64,000 nucleotides of DNA from Pseudomonas sp. Root562 (GTDB lineage: Bacteria > Pseudomonadota > Gammaproteobacteria > Pseudomonadales > Pseudomonadaceae). Made by a program: the position numbers and the translations under genes. Every line of letters starts with the position of its first letter. The first letter of the stretch is position 1. Below the pieces are notes generated by a model, which made no database searches, was not told the origin of the DNA, and worked only from the letters and a program-made list of their open reading frames with translations. Below are positions 37,360 through 46,032 of this stretch, piece by piece. The stretch is from the NCBI RefSeq assembly GCF_001427125.1, contig NZ_LMGK01000003.1, forward strand, positions 25,659 through 89,658. Direction: 5' to 3'.

Positions 37360-38381
37360 TGTTCAAGCTTTCACCTTTAGGCCGACGTCGTTTCGAGCGT
37401 TTCAAGAAAAACCGCCGTGGCTGGTGGTCGCTGTGGTTGTTTGTCGGGTTGTTTTTGTTGACCCTGGGTGGCGAGCTGATCGCCAATGACAAACCGCTGG
37501 TAGTCAGTCACCAGGGCTCGTTGTATTTCCCTGTCTTCAAGCGCTACACCGAGCAGGAGTTCGGCGGTCAACTGCCGTTCCAGGCCGATTACCGTAGCGA
37601 CTACGTGCAGCAACTGATCAAGAAAGACGGCGGATGGCTGCTGTTCCCGCCGGTTCCCTTCAGTGATGACACGCCTAACTATGACCTGAACAAACCCGCA
37701 CCGAGCCCGCCTTCGCAGGTCAACTGGCTGGGCACCGACGATCAGGCCCGGGACGTCCTGGCCCGGGTTATTTTTGGCGCTCGGGTGTCGATTCTGTTTG
37801 CCTTGATGCTGACCGTTGTCAGTGCACTGATCGGCATCGCCGCGGGCGCCTTGCAAGGCTATTACGGTGGTTGGGTGGATTTGCTCGGGCAGCGGTTGCT
37901 GGAAGTCTGGTCCGGACTGCCGGTGCTGTACTTGCTGATTATTCTGTCGGGGTTCGTCGAACCGAATTTCTGGTGGCTGCTGGGGATCATGGCGCTGTTT
38001 TCCTGGCTGGCGCTGGTGGACGTGGTGCGCGCCGAGTTCCTGCGCGGGCGCAATCTGGAATACGTCAAGGCTGCCCGGGCACTGGGCCTGAGCGATCGCA
38101 AGGTGATCGTGCGGCACATCCTGCCCAACGCCATGAACGCGACCTTGAGCTATCTGCCGTTCATTCTTACCGGCGCAATTTCGACCCTCACGGCGCTGGA
38201 CTTCCTTGGCTTCGGCATGCCGGCGGGCAGCGCATCCCTGGGCGAATTGATCGGTCAGGGCAAGCAGAACCTGCAAGCGCCATGGCTCGGACTGACCGCG
38301 TTTTTTACCCTGGCGCTGATTCTTTCTTTACTCGTGTTCATTGGCGAAGCGTTGCGCGACGCCTTTGATCCGCGTTCTTGA
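37359..38381 (+). CDS. yejE: Peptide ABC transporter permease (YejE-like)
   Basis: 340-residue permease with an N-terminal helix (about 20-42), a long periplasmic region containing PFQADYRSDYV, and five further helices. The EAA loop reads YVKAARALGLSDRKVIVRHILPNAM. The length and periplasmic insert match YejE rather than DppC or OppC. Translation is coupled to yejB by a TGATG overlap. Confidence 0.93.
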   Translation: MFKLSPLGRRRFERFKKNRRGWWSLWLFVGLFLLTLGGELIANDKPLVVSHQGSLYFPVFKRYTEQEFGGQLPFQADYRSDYVQQLIKKDGGWLLFPPVPFSDDTPNYDLNKPAPSPPSQVNWLGTDDQARDVLARVIFGARVSILFALMLTVVSALIGIAAGALQGYYGGWVDLLGQRLLEVWSGLPVLYLLIILSGFVEPNFWWLLGIMALFSWLALVDVVRAEFLRGRNLEYVKAARALGLSDRKVIVRHILPNAMNATLSYLPFILTGAISTLTALDFLGFGMPAGSASLGELIGQGKQNLQAPWLGLTAFFTLALILSLLVFIGEALRDAFDPRS

Positions 38382-38394
38382 GCGGACTGTTGAT

Positions 38395-39972
38395 ATGACC
38401 AACCTGATCGAAATCCGAGACCTCAGCGTGGCTTTCAGCGGCCAGACCGTCGTGCGCAATCTGTGCCTGGATATCCTCCCGGGCGAATGCCTGGCGCTGG
38501 TGGGTGAATCAGGATCGGGCAAGTCAGTGACCGCCCACTCGATTCTGCAATTGCTGCCCGAATGCGGAACCGAGACGACCGGCAGCATCCGTTATCGAGG
38601 CCAGGAGCTGGTGGGCGCGGACGCAAAGAAACTGCGCGAATTGCGCGGCAACCGCATTGCGATGATTTTCCAGGAGCCGATGACTTCGCTCAATCCGCTG
38701 CACAGTATCGAAAAACAGATCGGCGAAACCCTGCTCGTGCATAAAGGCATGGCCGGCAAAGCGGCGCAGGCGCGGATTCTTGAGTTGCTGCATCTGGTGG
38801 GCATTCAGAAACCCAAGGAACGCCTCAAGGCCTACCCGCATCAATTGTCCGGTGGCCAGCGGCAACGGGTGATGATCGCCATGGCCCTGGCCTGCGAGCC
38901 GGAACTGTTGATCGCCGACGAACCCACCACGGCCCTCGACGTTACCGTGCAGCGCAAGATTCTGCTGCTGCTCAAATCATTGCAGCGACGGCTCGGTATG
39001 TCGCTGCTGCTGATCAGCCATGACCTCAATCTGGTGCGCAGCATCGCCCAACGCGTCTGCGTGATGAAGGCCGGCGAGATTGTCGAGCAAGCGTCCTGCG
39101 AGACTATTTTTACCGAGCCGAAACATCCCTACAGCTGCATGCTGCTCAATGCCGAACCCGACGGTGAAGCGCTGCCAAGGGACGAGCGCGAGAATGTGTT
39201 GGAAGTCGACGACCTGCGCGTGCAGTTTGCCGTGGGTGGCGGACTGCTGCGGCGCAAGACTTACTTCAAGGCGGTAGACGGCATCAGCCTGAGCATCCAG
39301 CGAGGCAAAACCCTGGGCATCGTCGGCGAATCCGGATCCGGCAAGTCAACGCTGGGCCAGGCAATCCTGCGCCTGCTCGACTCCGAAGGCAGCATCCGTT
39401 TCCAGGGCGAGGCACTCGATGGTTTGTCACAGAAGCAACTACGGCCGTGGCGCAAGAAAATGCAGGTGGTGTTCCAGGACCCGTTCGGCAGCCTCAGCCC
39501 GCGGATGTCTGTTGAACAGATCATTTGCGAGGGCCTGGAGGTTCATAGCCAACTGAGTCCCGAGCAATGCAATGCCGAAGTGATTCGGGCATTGCAGGAA
39601 GTCGGCCTCGACCCGCAAAGCCGTCATCGCTACCCCCACGAATTTTCCGGCGGCCAACGACAGCGCATTGCAATCGCTCGGGCACTGGTGCTGAAACCGG
39701 CGCTGATCCTGCTGGACGAACCGACCTCGGCGCTGGATCGCACCGTGCAAAAACAGGTGGTCGCCCTGCTCCGCCAACTGCAGGAAAAACATGGCTTGAC
39801 CTATCTGTTTATCAGCCATGACCTGGCAGTGGTCCGCGCCCTGGCGCACGACATGATCGTGGTCAAGGATGGCAAGGTCGTGGAACGTGGCGCCAGCCAT
39901 GACGTATTCGATGCCCCACAGCATCCGTACACCAAGGAGCTGTTGGCGGCGGCGCACGTTGGGCAGGCATAA
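38395..39972 (+). CDS. yejF: Peptide ABC transporter, double ATP-binding protein (YejF-like)
   Basis: 525 residues with two complete ATPase domains. The first has GESGSGKS (about 37-44), signature LSGGQRQRV and Walker [13 protein letters not shown]. The second has GESGSGKST (about 311-319), signature [12 protein letters not shown] and [12 protein letters not shown]. Each domain ends with HPY(S/T) typical of peptide importers. It closes the yejABEF operon; a REP pair follows. Confidence 0.94.
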   Translation: MTNLIEIRDLSVAFSGQTVVRNLCLDILPGECLALVGESGSGKSVTAHSILQLLPECGTETTGSIRYRGQELVGADAKKLRELRGNRIAMIFQEPMTSLNPLHSIEKQIGETLLVHKGMAGKAAQARILELLHLVGIQKPKERLKAYPHQLSGGQRQRVMIAMALACEPELLIADEPTTALDVTVQRKILLLLKSLQRRLGMSLLLISHDLNLVRSIAQRVCVMKAGEIVEQASCETIFTEPKHPYSCMLLNAEPDGEALPRDERENVLEVDDLRVQFAVGGGLLRRKTYFKAVDGISLSIQRGKTLGIVGESGSGKSTLGQAILRLLDSEGSIRFQGEALDGLSQKQLRPWRKKMQVVFQDPFGSLSPRMSVEQIICEGLEVHSQLSPEQCNAEVIRALQEVGLDPQSRHRYPHEFSGGQRQRIAIARALVLKPALILLDEPTSALDRTVQKQVVALLRQLQEKHGLTYLFISHDLAVVRALAHDMIVVKDGKVVERGASHDVFDAPQHPYTKELLAAAHVGQA

Positions 39973-40000
39973 TCGATTCACAATCGTTAAACCGTGTCAC

Positions 40001-40070
40001 GGCCATCGCGGGCAAGCCTTGCTCCTACAGGGGGGCATCTGTAGGAGCAAGGCTTGCCCGCGATTAGGCC
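40001..40070. repeat. REP pair (family A)
   Basis: Two inverted copies of a REP core (GCGGGCAAGCCTTGCTCCTAC) separated by about 10 bases, bounded by GGCC at both ends. Typical Pseudomonas intergenic REP doublet, located between yejF and the sigma-54 regulator gene. Confidence 0.9.
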
Positions 40071-40103
40071 GGATCGGGCAATGAAAAATCAGGATCAGCA
40101 CCC

Positions 40104-41519
40104 ATGAACACCACCGAAAGCCTCAAGGACTACCAGCGCGTGCGCCTGCTGGCGATCCGTTCACTGTTCGAAATTATCGAGCAATCGAGTGAAGGCACGG
40201 TGATCGTCGACCGCGACGCCAACATTGTCTGGATGAACGAGCGTTATGCCCGGCGTTTCGGTCTGCAATCGGCCGAGAACGCCATCGGCAAAGCCTGCGA
40301 AAGCGTGATACCCGGCAGCCTGTTGCGTGAAGTGGTGCGCACCGGCCGACCGATCCTGCTCGACATGCAGGACACGCCCAAGGAACCCTTGGTGGTCATG
40401 CGCCTGCCGATTCATGACGACGCTGGCGAGGTCATCGGTGCAATCGGTTTCGCCCTGTTCGATGAACTGCGCAGCCTGTCGCCGATGCTCAAGCGCTACA
40501 TGAGCATGCAGGAAGAGCTTGCTTCCACGCGCTCGCTGTTGCGCGCGCGGCAGACCAAATACAACTTCGCCCACTTCATTGGCACCAGCGCCGCCAGCCT
40601 TGAAGTCAAACGCCGCGCCCGGCGCAGTGCCAGCACCGAGTCGCCGGTGTTACTGCTTGGCGAAACCGGCACCGGCAAGGAGTTGCTGGCGCAGGCTATC
40701 CACAACGCTTCGCCGCGGGCACACAAGGCGTTTGTCAGTATCAACAGCGCAGCGATCCCGGAATCGTTGCTGGAAGCTGAATTCTTCGGCACGGCACCGG
40801 GTGCCTTCACCGGCGCTGATCGCAAGGGCCGCGCAGGCAAACTGCAAATCGCCCAGGGCGGTACGCTGTTTCTCGATGAAATCGGTGACATGCCGCTGCC
40901 GTTGCAAAGCAAGCTGCTGCGGGTGTTGCAGGAAAAGGAATTCGAACCGGTGGGTTCCAATGAAGTGATCCAGAGCGATGTTCGGGTGATCGCTGCGACC
41001 TCGACCGACCTGGAAGCCGCGATCAAGCGCGGTGATTTCCGCGCGGATTTGTATTACCGCCTCAATGTCCTGCCAATCCAGGTGCCACCGCTTCGCGACC
41101 GCCTCGACGACCTGCCCGCGCTCAGCGAGGCCATCCTTGAAGAGCTGCGCAGCCAGCACGAACTCAACAGTGAAGCGCTGCAGCTGCTGGGTCAACACGC
41201 CTGGCCGGGGAACATTCGCGAGTTGCGCAACGTCCTGGAACGGGCCGCCTTGCTCAGTGATGACCTGCGGCTTTCGGCCACGGACATCCGCGCGGCCATC
41301 GGAACGTTTACCCCCGTTGAACGCCCGGCACCAGCGACTCTGGAACCGCTGGAGCATGAGACGTTCAGTGCGGCACGGGAGCGCTTCGATCGCCAACTGA
41401 TCGAAACCACGCTGGCGCGATGCGGCGGCAAGGTGATTGAAGCCGCGGCGCATTTGGGGCTTGGGCGGTCGACGTTGTACAAGAAAATGGTGGCGTTGGG
41501 GATTGCTGAGTCTCAATAG
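40104..41519 (+). CDS. Sigma-54-dependent transcriptional activator with PAS domain
   Basis: 471-residue enhancer-binding protein. The N-terminal PAS domain (about 20-120, GTVIVDRDANIVWMNERYARR) is the likely ligand or redox sensor. The AAA+ domain has Walker A GETGTGKE (about 186-193), the sigma-54 contact loop GAFTGA (233-238) and Walker B GGTLFLDEIGD. A Fis-type helix-turn-helix is at the C-terminus (VIEAAAHLGLGRSTLYKKM). It sits directly upstream of a sigma-54 promoter and the 3-hydroxybutyrate genes, which makes it their probable activator. Confidence 0.93.
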   Translation: MNTTESLKDYQRVRLLAIRSLFEIIEQSSEGTVIVDRDANIVWMNERYARRFGLQSAENAIGKACESVIPGSLLREVVRTGRPILLDMQDTPKEPLVVMRLPIHDDAGEVIGAIGFALFDELRSLSPMLKRYMSMQEELASTRSLLRARQTKYNFAHFIGTSAASLEVKRRARRSASTESPVLLLGETGTGKELLAQAIHNASPRAHKAFVSINSAAIPESLLEAEFFGTAPGAFTGADRKGRAGKLQIAQGGTLFLDEIGDMPLPLQSKLLRVLQEKEFEPVGSNEVIQSDVRVIAATSTDLEAAIKRGDFRADLYYRLNVLPIQVPPLRDRLDDLPALSEAILEELRSQHELNSEALQLLGQHAWPGNIRELRNVLERAALLSDDLRLSATDIRAAIGTFTPVERPAPATLEPLEHETFSAARERFDRQLIETTLARCGGKVIEAAAHLGLGRSTLYKKMVALGIAESQ

Positions 41520-41539
41520 AGAGACAGACATCTCTATTG
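41514..41539. promoter_or_regulatory. Candidate upstream activator site
   Basis: Perfect inverted repeat CAATAGAGA / TCTCTATTG with an 8-base spacer, overlapping the stop codon of the activator gene. The half site AATAGAGA recurs at 41664-41671, and the inverted pair lies about 200 bases upstream of the -24/-12 promoter, a normal enhancer distance. Confidence 0.6.
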
Positions 41540-41547
41540 GTAGATCC

Positions 41548-41632
41548 GGCCTCATCGCGGGCAAGCCTCGCTCCTACGGATTCGTGAAACTCTGATCATT
41601 CCCAAATCTCTGTAGGAGCGACGCTTGCCCGC
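41548..41632. repeat. REP pair (family A)
   Basis: Inverted copies of the GCGGGCAAGC(C/G)TCGCTCCTAC core with a 30-base spacer, between the activator gene and the sigma-54 promoter. It may insulate or bend the region. Confidence 0.85.
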
Positions 41633-41735
41633 AAAAACGCCCTCCTGGTCGAAATAATCTCAAAATAGAGACACCTCCTGTAAATCTATCGCACCAACGA
41701 TAAATATTTCCTTATATTTCAGCTAGTTAACCACC

Positions 41736-41751
41736 TGGCACGAAACTCGCT
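41736..41751 (+). promoter_or_regulatory. Sigma-54 (-24/-12) promoter
   Basis: TGGCACGAAACTCGCT: the GG and GC doublets have exact sigma-54 spacing, and there is one mismatch to the TGGCACG-N4-TTGC(A/T) consensus. It lies 58 bases before the gntP-family start and downstream of a sigma-54 activator gene with candidate activator sites. Confidence 0.8.
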
Positions 41752-41808
41752 ATAGCCCCTTCCTACAAGATTTCACCACACAAAAATAACAATCCCAGGA
41801 GACACACC

Positions 41809-43200
41809 ATGAGTGTGATCATTGCCTTGGCAGCCCTCGCGCTGCTGATGGTGGCTGCTTACCGTGGCTACAGCGTTATCCTTTTTGCCCCGATTGCCGC
41901 CCTCGGCGCCGTCCTGCTGACTGACCCTTCCGCCGTCGCACCTGCCTTCACCGGCGTGTTCATGGAGAAAATGGTCGGTTTCATCAAACTCTACTTCCCG
42001 GTGTTCCTGCTCGGTGCGGTGTTCGGCAAGCTCATCGAGCTGTCCGGTTTCTCGCGTTCCATTGTCGCCGCGGCCATTCGCCTGCTGGGTACCCGCCAGG
42101 CGATGCTGGTGATCGTGCTGGTTTGTGCCGTGCTCACTTACGGTGGTGTTTCGCTGTTTGTGGTGGTATTCGCGGTGTATCCGTTTGCCGCTGAAATGTT
42201 CCGTCAGAGCAACATCCCCAAACGCCTGATCCCGGCGACCATCGCCCTCGGCGCGTTTTCGTTCACCATGGACGCCCTGCCCGGCACCCCGCAGATCCAG
42301 AACATCATCCCCAGTACGTTCTTCAACACCACCGCCTGGGCTGCGCCATGGTTGGGTGTGATCGGTACGATTTTCGTGTTCTGCGCCGGCATGCTGTTTC
42401 TCCAGCGCCAGCGCAACAAGGCCCAGCGTGCCGGTGAAGGTTATGGCACCGACCTGCGCAACGAGCCGGAAACCGCTGCCGACATCAAGCTGCCCAACCC
42501 GTGGATCGCCCTGTCGCCGCTGCTAGCCGTGGGCATCATGAACCTGCTGTTCACCCAGTGGATTCCACAGTGGTACGGCAAGACCCACAGCCTGGCGCTG
42601 CCGGGCATGGCGACACCGGTCACCACTGAAATCGCCAAACTCACCGCAATCTGGGCGGTGCAGGCTGCGCTGCTGGTCGGCATCCTCATGGTGTTGGCGT
42701 TCGGCTACAAAGCCATCAGCAGCAAACTTGCCGAAGGCAGCAAAAGTGCGGTCGGCGGTGCATTGCTGGCGGCGATGAACACGGCTTCGGAATACGGCTT
42801 TGGTGCGGTGATCGCCTCCCTGCCGGGTTTCCTGGTGCTGGCCGACTGGCTCAAGAGCATCCCCAATCCGCTGGTTAACGAAGCGATCACCGTCACCTTG
42901 CTGGCGGGTATCACTGGCTCCGCCTCGGGCGGCATGAGCATCGCGCTCGCGGCAATGTCCGAGCAGTTTATCGCGGCGGCCCACGCCGCCAATATTCCGC
43001 TGGAAGTGATGCACCGTGTAGCTTCGATGGCCAGTGGCGGCATGGACACCCTGCCGCACAACGGCGCGGTGATTACCTTGCTCGCGGTCACCGGCCTGAC
43101 CCACCGCGAAGCTTACAAAGATATTTTCTGTATTACGCTGATCAAGACCCTGGCGGTTTTCGTGGTGATCGGTACTTTCTACGCCACTGGCATTGTGTGA
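41809..43200 (+). CDS. GntP-family permease, likely D-3-hydroxybutyrate uptake
   Basis: 463-residue inner-membrane transporter with about 12 hydrophobic segments. The GntP-type repeated helical region includes LTYGGVSLFVVVFAVYPFA and the glycine-rich ITGSASGGMSIALAA, as in gluconate and short-acid permeases. No signal for a sugar-acid substrate is visible; the genes that follow, encoding 3-hydroxybutyrate dehydrogenase and acetoacetate-CoA ligase, point to 3-hydroxybutyrate. It is the first gene of the sigma-54-driven unit. Confidence 0.88.
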   Translation: MSVIIALAALALLMVAAYRGYSVILFAPIAALGAVLLTDPSAVAPAFTGVFMEKMVGFIKLYFPVFLLGAVFGKLIELSGFSRSIVAAAIRLLGTRQAMLVIVLVCAVLTYGGVSLFVVVFAVYPFAAEMFRQSNIPKRLIPATIALGAFSFTMDALPGTPQIQNIIPSTFFNTTAWAAPWLGVIGTIFVFCAGMLFLQRQRNKAQRAGEGYGTDLRNEPETAADIKLPNPWIALSPLLAVGIMNLLFTQWIPQWYGKTHSLALPGMATPVTTEIAKLTAIWAVQAALLVGILMVLAFGYKAISSKLAEGSKSAVGGALLAAMNTASEYGFGAVIASLPGFLVLADWLKSIPNPLVNEAITVTLLAGITGSASGGMSIALAAMSEQFIAAAHAANIPLEVMHRVASMASGGMDTLPHNGAVITLLAVTGLTHREAYKDIFCITLIKTLAVFVVIGTFYATGIV

Positions 43201-43207
43201 GGTATTC

Positions 43208-43981
43208 ATGACGACTCTTTCCGGCAAGACCGCACTGGTTACCGGCTCCACCAGCGGCATTGGCCTGGGGATTGCCCTGAGCCTGGCCAAGGCCGGCGCC
43301 AACCTGATCCTCAATGGCTTCGGCGATGCGTCCAGGGTGATTGCTGAAGTCGAACAGTTCGGCGGCAAGGTCGGCCATCACCCGGCCGACGTCAGCGACC
43401 CGCAACAGATCGCCGACATGATTGCCTACGCCGAGCGTGAGTTCGGCGGCGTCGACATTCTGGTCAACAATGCCGGCATCCAGCACGTCGCGCCGGTGGA
43501 CGAGTTCCCGGTGGAGCGCTGGGATTCGATCATCGCGATCAACCTGTCGTCGGTGTTTCACAGCACCCGCCTGAGCCTGCCGGGCATGCGCGCCAAAGGT
43601 TGGGGCCGGGTGATCAATATTGCTTCGGTGCATGGACTGGTGGGTTCAACCGGCAAAGCCGCTTACGTTGCCGCCAAGCATGGGGTGATCGGCTTGACCA
43701 AAGTGGTCGCCCTGGAAACCGCCACCAGCAACGTTACCTGCAATGCCATTTGCCCGGGTTGGGTACTGACCCCGCTGGTGCAAAAACAGATCGACGATCG
43801 CGCCGCGACCGGAATCGATCCGCAGCAGGCGCAGCATGATCTGTTGGCCGAGAAGCAACCCTCGCTGGAATTCGTGACCCCGCCGCAGTTGGGCGAGTTG
43901 GTGCTGTTCTTGTGCAGTGAAGCCGGGGCTCAGGTGCGGGGTGCGGCGTGGAATATTGATGGTGGGTGGTTGGCGCAGTGA
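43208..43981 (+). CDS. hbdH: 3-hydroxybutyrate dehydrogenase
   Basis: 257-residue short-chain dehydrogenase that oxidises D-3-hydroxybutyrate to acetoacetate with NAD. It has the cofactor motif TGSTSGIG (about 12-19), NNAG near 91, catalytic serine in NIASVHG, and YVAAKHG with the catalytic Y and K. The HGLVGSTGKAAY sequence matches bacterial hydroxybutyrate dehydrogenases. The ATG at 43208 is 8 bases after the permease stop and has GAGGT upstream. Confidence 0.93.
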   Translation: MTTLSGKTALVTGSTSGIGLGIALSLAKAGANLILNGFGDASRVIAEVEQFGGKVGHHPADVSDPQQIADMIAYAEREFGGVDILVNNAGIQHVAPVDEFPVERWDSIIAINLSSVFHSTRLSLPGMRAKGWGRVINIASVHGLVGSTGKAAYVAAKHGVIGLTKVVALETATSNVTCNAICPGWVLTPLVQKQIDDRAATGIDPQQAQHDLLAEKQPSLEFVTPPQLGELVLFLCSEAGAQVRGAAWNIDGGWLAQ

Positions 43982-44004
43982 TTGGCCGCTAAACCCTTAT
44001 AGAT

Positions 44005-44035
44005 GATCGTTCCCACGCTCTGCGTGGGAACGATC
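44005..44035. repeat. Single-hairpin copy of the palindromic repeat
   Basis: GATCGTTCCCACGC, a 3-base spacer, then the perfect reverse complement. It is the terminal hairpin of the composite repeats at 27-135 and 55203-55312. It lies between hbdH and the CoA ligase gene, 23 bases before the latter. Confidence 0.9.
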
Positions 44036-44057
44036 TGACAACAAGAAGAGGCAAACC

Positions 44058-46013
44058 ATGTCCGACATCCTCTGGCAACCCAGCGCCGAACGCATCGGCA
44101 AGACCCGCATGGACGCCTTTCGGCGCTTCGTCAATCAGCGGCATCATCTGCACATCGACGACTACCCTGCCCTGCATCAGTGGTCCATCGATCAGCGTGA
44201 AGCGTTCTGGCAAGCCATCTTCGATTTCTTCGACATTCGATTCCACGATCAACCGGACACAGTACTGGTCGAGGGCACGCAAATGCCCAGCGCCGAGTGG
44301 TTTCCCGGCGCTACCCTGAACTTTGCCGAACATTTGCTGCGCCGTCGCGACGATGCCGTGGCCGTGGTGGCCGTGGCGGAGAACGGCCAGCGCGAACAAC
44401 TGACCTGGGCCGAGCTGGCGGAACATGTCGCCGGTTTTCAAAGTGGTTTGATCGCCGCCGGTGTCGGCCTGGGCGACCGGGTGACGGCGTGCATGCCCAA
44501 TACCTGGCAGACATTGGTGGCCATGCTCGCCACCACCAGCCTCGGCGCGATCTGGTCCTGTTCTTCGCCGGACTTCGGCACGCAAGGCGTGATCGATCGT
44601 TTCGGCCAGATCGAACCCAAAGTGCTGGTCACCTGTGCCGGCTATCGCTATGCCGGGAAAGAAATCGACCAGAGCGCCAAGGTCAACGAGATCCTCGAAC
44701 GACTGCCATCCTTGCAGCAACTGATCATCGTGCCTTATGCGCGGCCTGAAGCGCGCATCGAAGACTTTCACACATCGGCCAACGTCACGCTGTGGGACGA
44801 CTTCTACTTCCCCGGTGGTGAACCGGATTTCACGCCGGTGCCCTTCGCCCATCCGCTGTACATCCTTTATTCCAGCGGCACCACCGGCGTTCCCAAATGC
44901 ATCATTCACAGCACCGGCGGCGTGCTGCTGCAACACGTCAAGGAACACGGCCTGCATTGCGATCTCGGCCCCGGCGAACGCCTGTTCTACTACACCACGT
45001 GCGGCTGGATGATGTGGAACTGGCTGGTCTCGGCCCTCGCAGTCGGCAGCGCCGTGGTGCTGTACGACGGCTCGCCCTTCCAGCCAGATGCCGAGCGTTT
45101 GATCGACCTGATCGACGACGAGCGCATCAGCGTCTTCGGTACCAGCCCCAAGTACCTCGCGACCCTGGAAAGCAGCGGCGTCAAACCCAGGCACAGCCAT
45201 GAACTTGGCAGCCTGAAAACCTTGCTCTGCACCGGCTCGGCACTCTCGCCGCAGAGTTACGATTTCGTCTATCGCGATTTCAAGCCTGACGTGTGCCTGG
45301 CCTCGATGTCCGGCGGTACGGACATCGTCTCGTGCTTCGTCAACGGCAACCCGTTGAGCCCGGTCAGACGCGGCGAAAACATGGGCAAGAGCCTGGGCAT
45401 GGCCGTTGAAGTGTGGAACGACAACGGCCAACCGGTGATCGGCGAAAAAGGCGAACTGGTCTGCACCCGACACTTCCCGGCAATGCCCATCGGCCTCTGG
45501 CACGACCCCGACGGCGCAAAGCTCAGGGCGTCGTATTTCAGTCAGTTTCCCGGAGTCTGGGCGCAAGGTGATTACGCAGAACAACTGCCCCATGGCGGCA
45601 TGATGATCCACGGTCGCTCAGACGCGGTGCTCAATCCCGGTGGCGTGCGCATTGGCACGGCGGAAATCTATCGTCAGGTCGAGAAAGTCCCGCAGGTCAT
45701 CGACAGCGTCGCTATCGGCCAGCAATGGCAAGACGACGTGCGGGTGGTGCTGTTCGTGCGATTGGCTGATGGCGTTGAGCTGGACGAAGCATTGCAGCAA
45801 CAGATCCGCCAGGTCATTCGTGCCAACACCACGCCGCGGCATGTTCCGGCGAAAATTGTTGCAGTGAGCGATATACCACGCACCATCAGCGGCAAGGTGG
45901 TTGAACTGGCGGTAAGGAATGTAGTGCACGGGCAGGCGGTGAAAAACACAGATGCGCTGGCCAATCCCGAAGCGCTGGAACAGTTTCGGGATCGGCCGGA
46001 ACTCGACACGTGA
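44058..46013 (+). CDS. aacS: Acetoacetate-CoA ligase
   Basis: 651-residue adenylate-forming enzyme that activates acetoacetate to acetoacetyl-CoA. The AMP-binding loop YSSGTTGVPK is near residue 270, TTCGWMMWNW follows, the GGTDI motif is near 420, and the C-terminal lysine region (RTISGKVVE) completes the site. Length and WQPSAERI start match acetoacetyl-CoA synthetases. With the permease and dehydrogenase it forms a route from 3-hydroxybutyrate to central metabolism. A repeat hairpin separates it from hbdH. Confidence 0.94.
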   Translation: MSDILWQPSAERIGKTRMDAFRRFVNQRHHLHIDDYPALHQWSIDQREAFWQAIFDFFDIRFHDQPDTVLVEGTQMPSAEWFPGATLNFAEHLLRRRDDAVAVVAVAENGQREQLTWAELAEHVAGFQSGLIAAGVGLGDRVTACMPNTWQTLVAMLATTSLGAIWSCSSPDFGTQGVIDRFGQIEPKVLVTCAGYRYAGKEIDQSAKVNEILERLPSLQQLIIVPYARPEARIEDFHTSANVTLWDDFYFPGGEPDFTPVPFAHPLYILYSSGTTGVPKCIIHSTGGVLLQHVKEHGLHCDLGPGERLFYYTTCGWMMWNWLVSALAVGSAVVLYDGSPFQPDAERLIDLIDDERISVFGTSPKYLATLESSGVKPRHSHELGSLKTLLCTGSALSPQSYDFVYRDFKPDVCLASMSGGTDIVSCFVNGNPLSPVRRGENMGKSLGMAVEVWNDNGQPVIGEKGELVCTRHFPAMPIGLWHDPDGAKLRASYFSQFPGVWAQGDYAEQLPHGGMMIHGRSDAVLNPGGVRIGTAEIYRQVEKVPQVIDSVAIGQQWQDDVRVVLFVRLADGVELDEALQQQIRQVIRANTTPRHVPAKIVAVSDIPRTISGKVVELAVRNVVHGQAVKNTDALANPEALEQFRDRPELDT

Positions 46014-46032
46014 ACGATCGTGCGGGGGCGTG

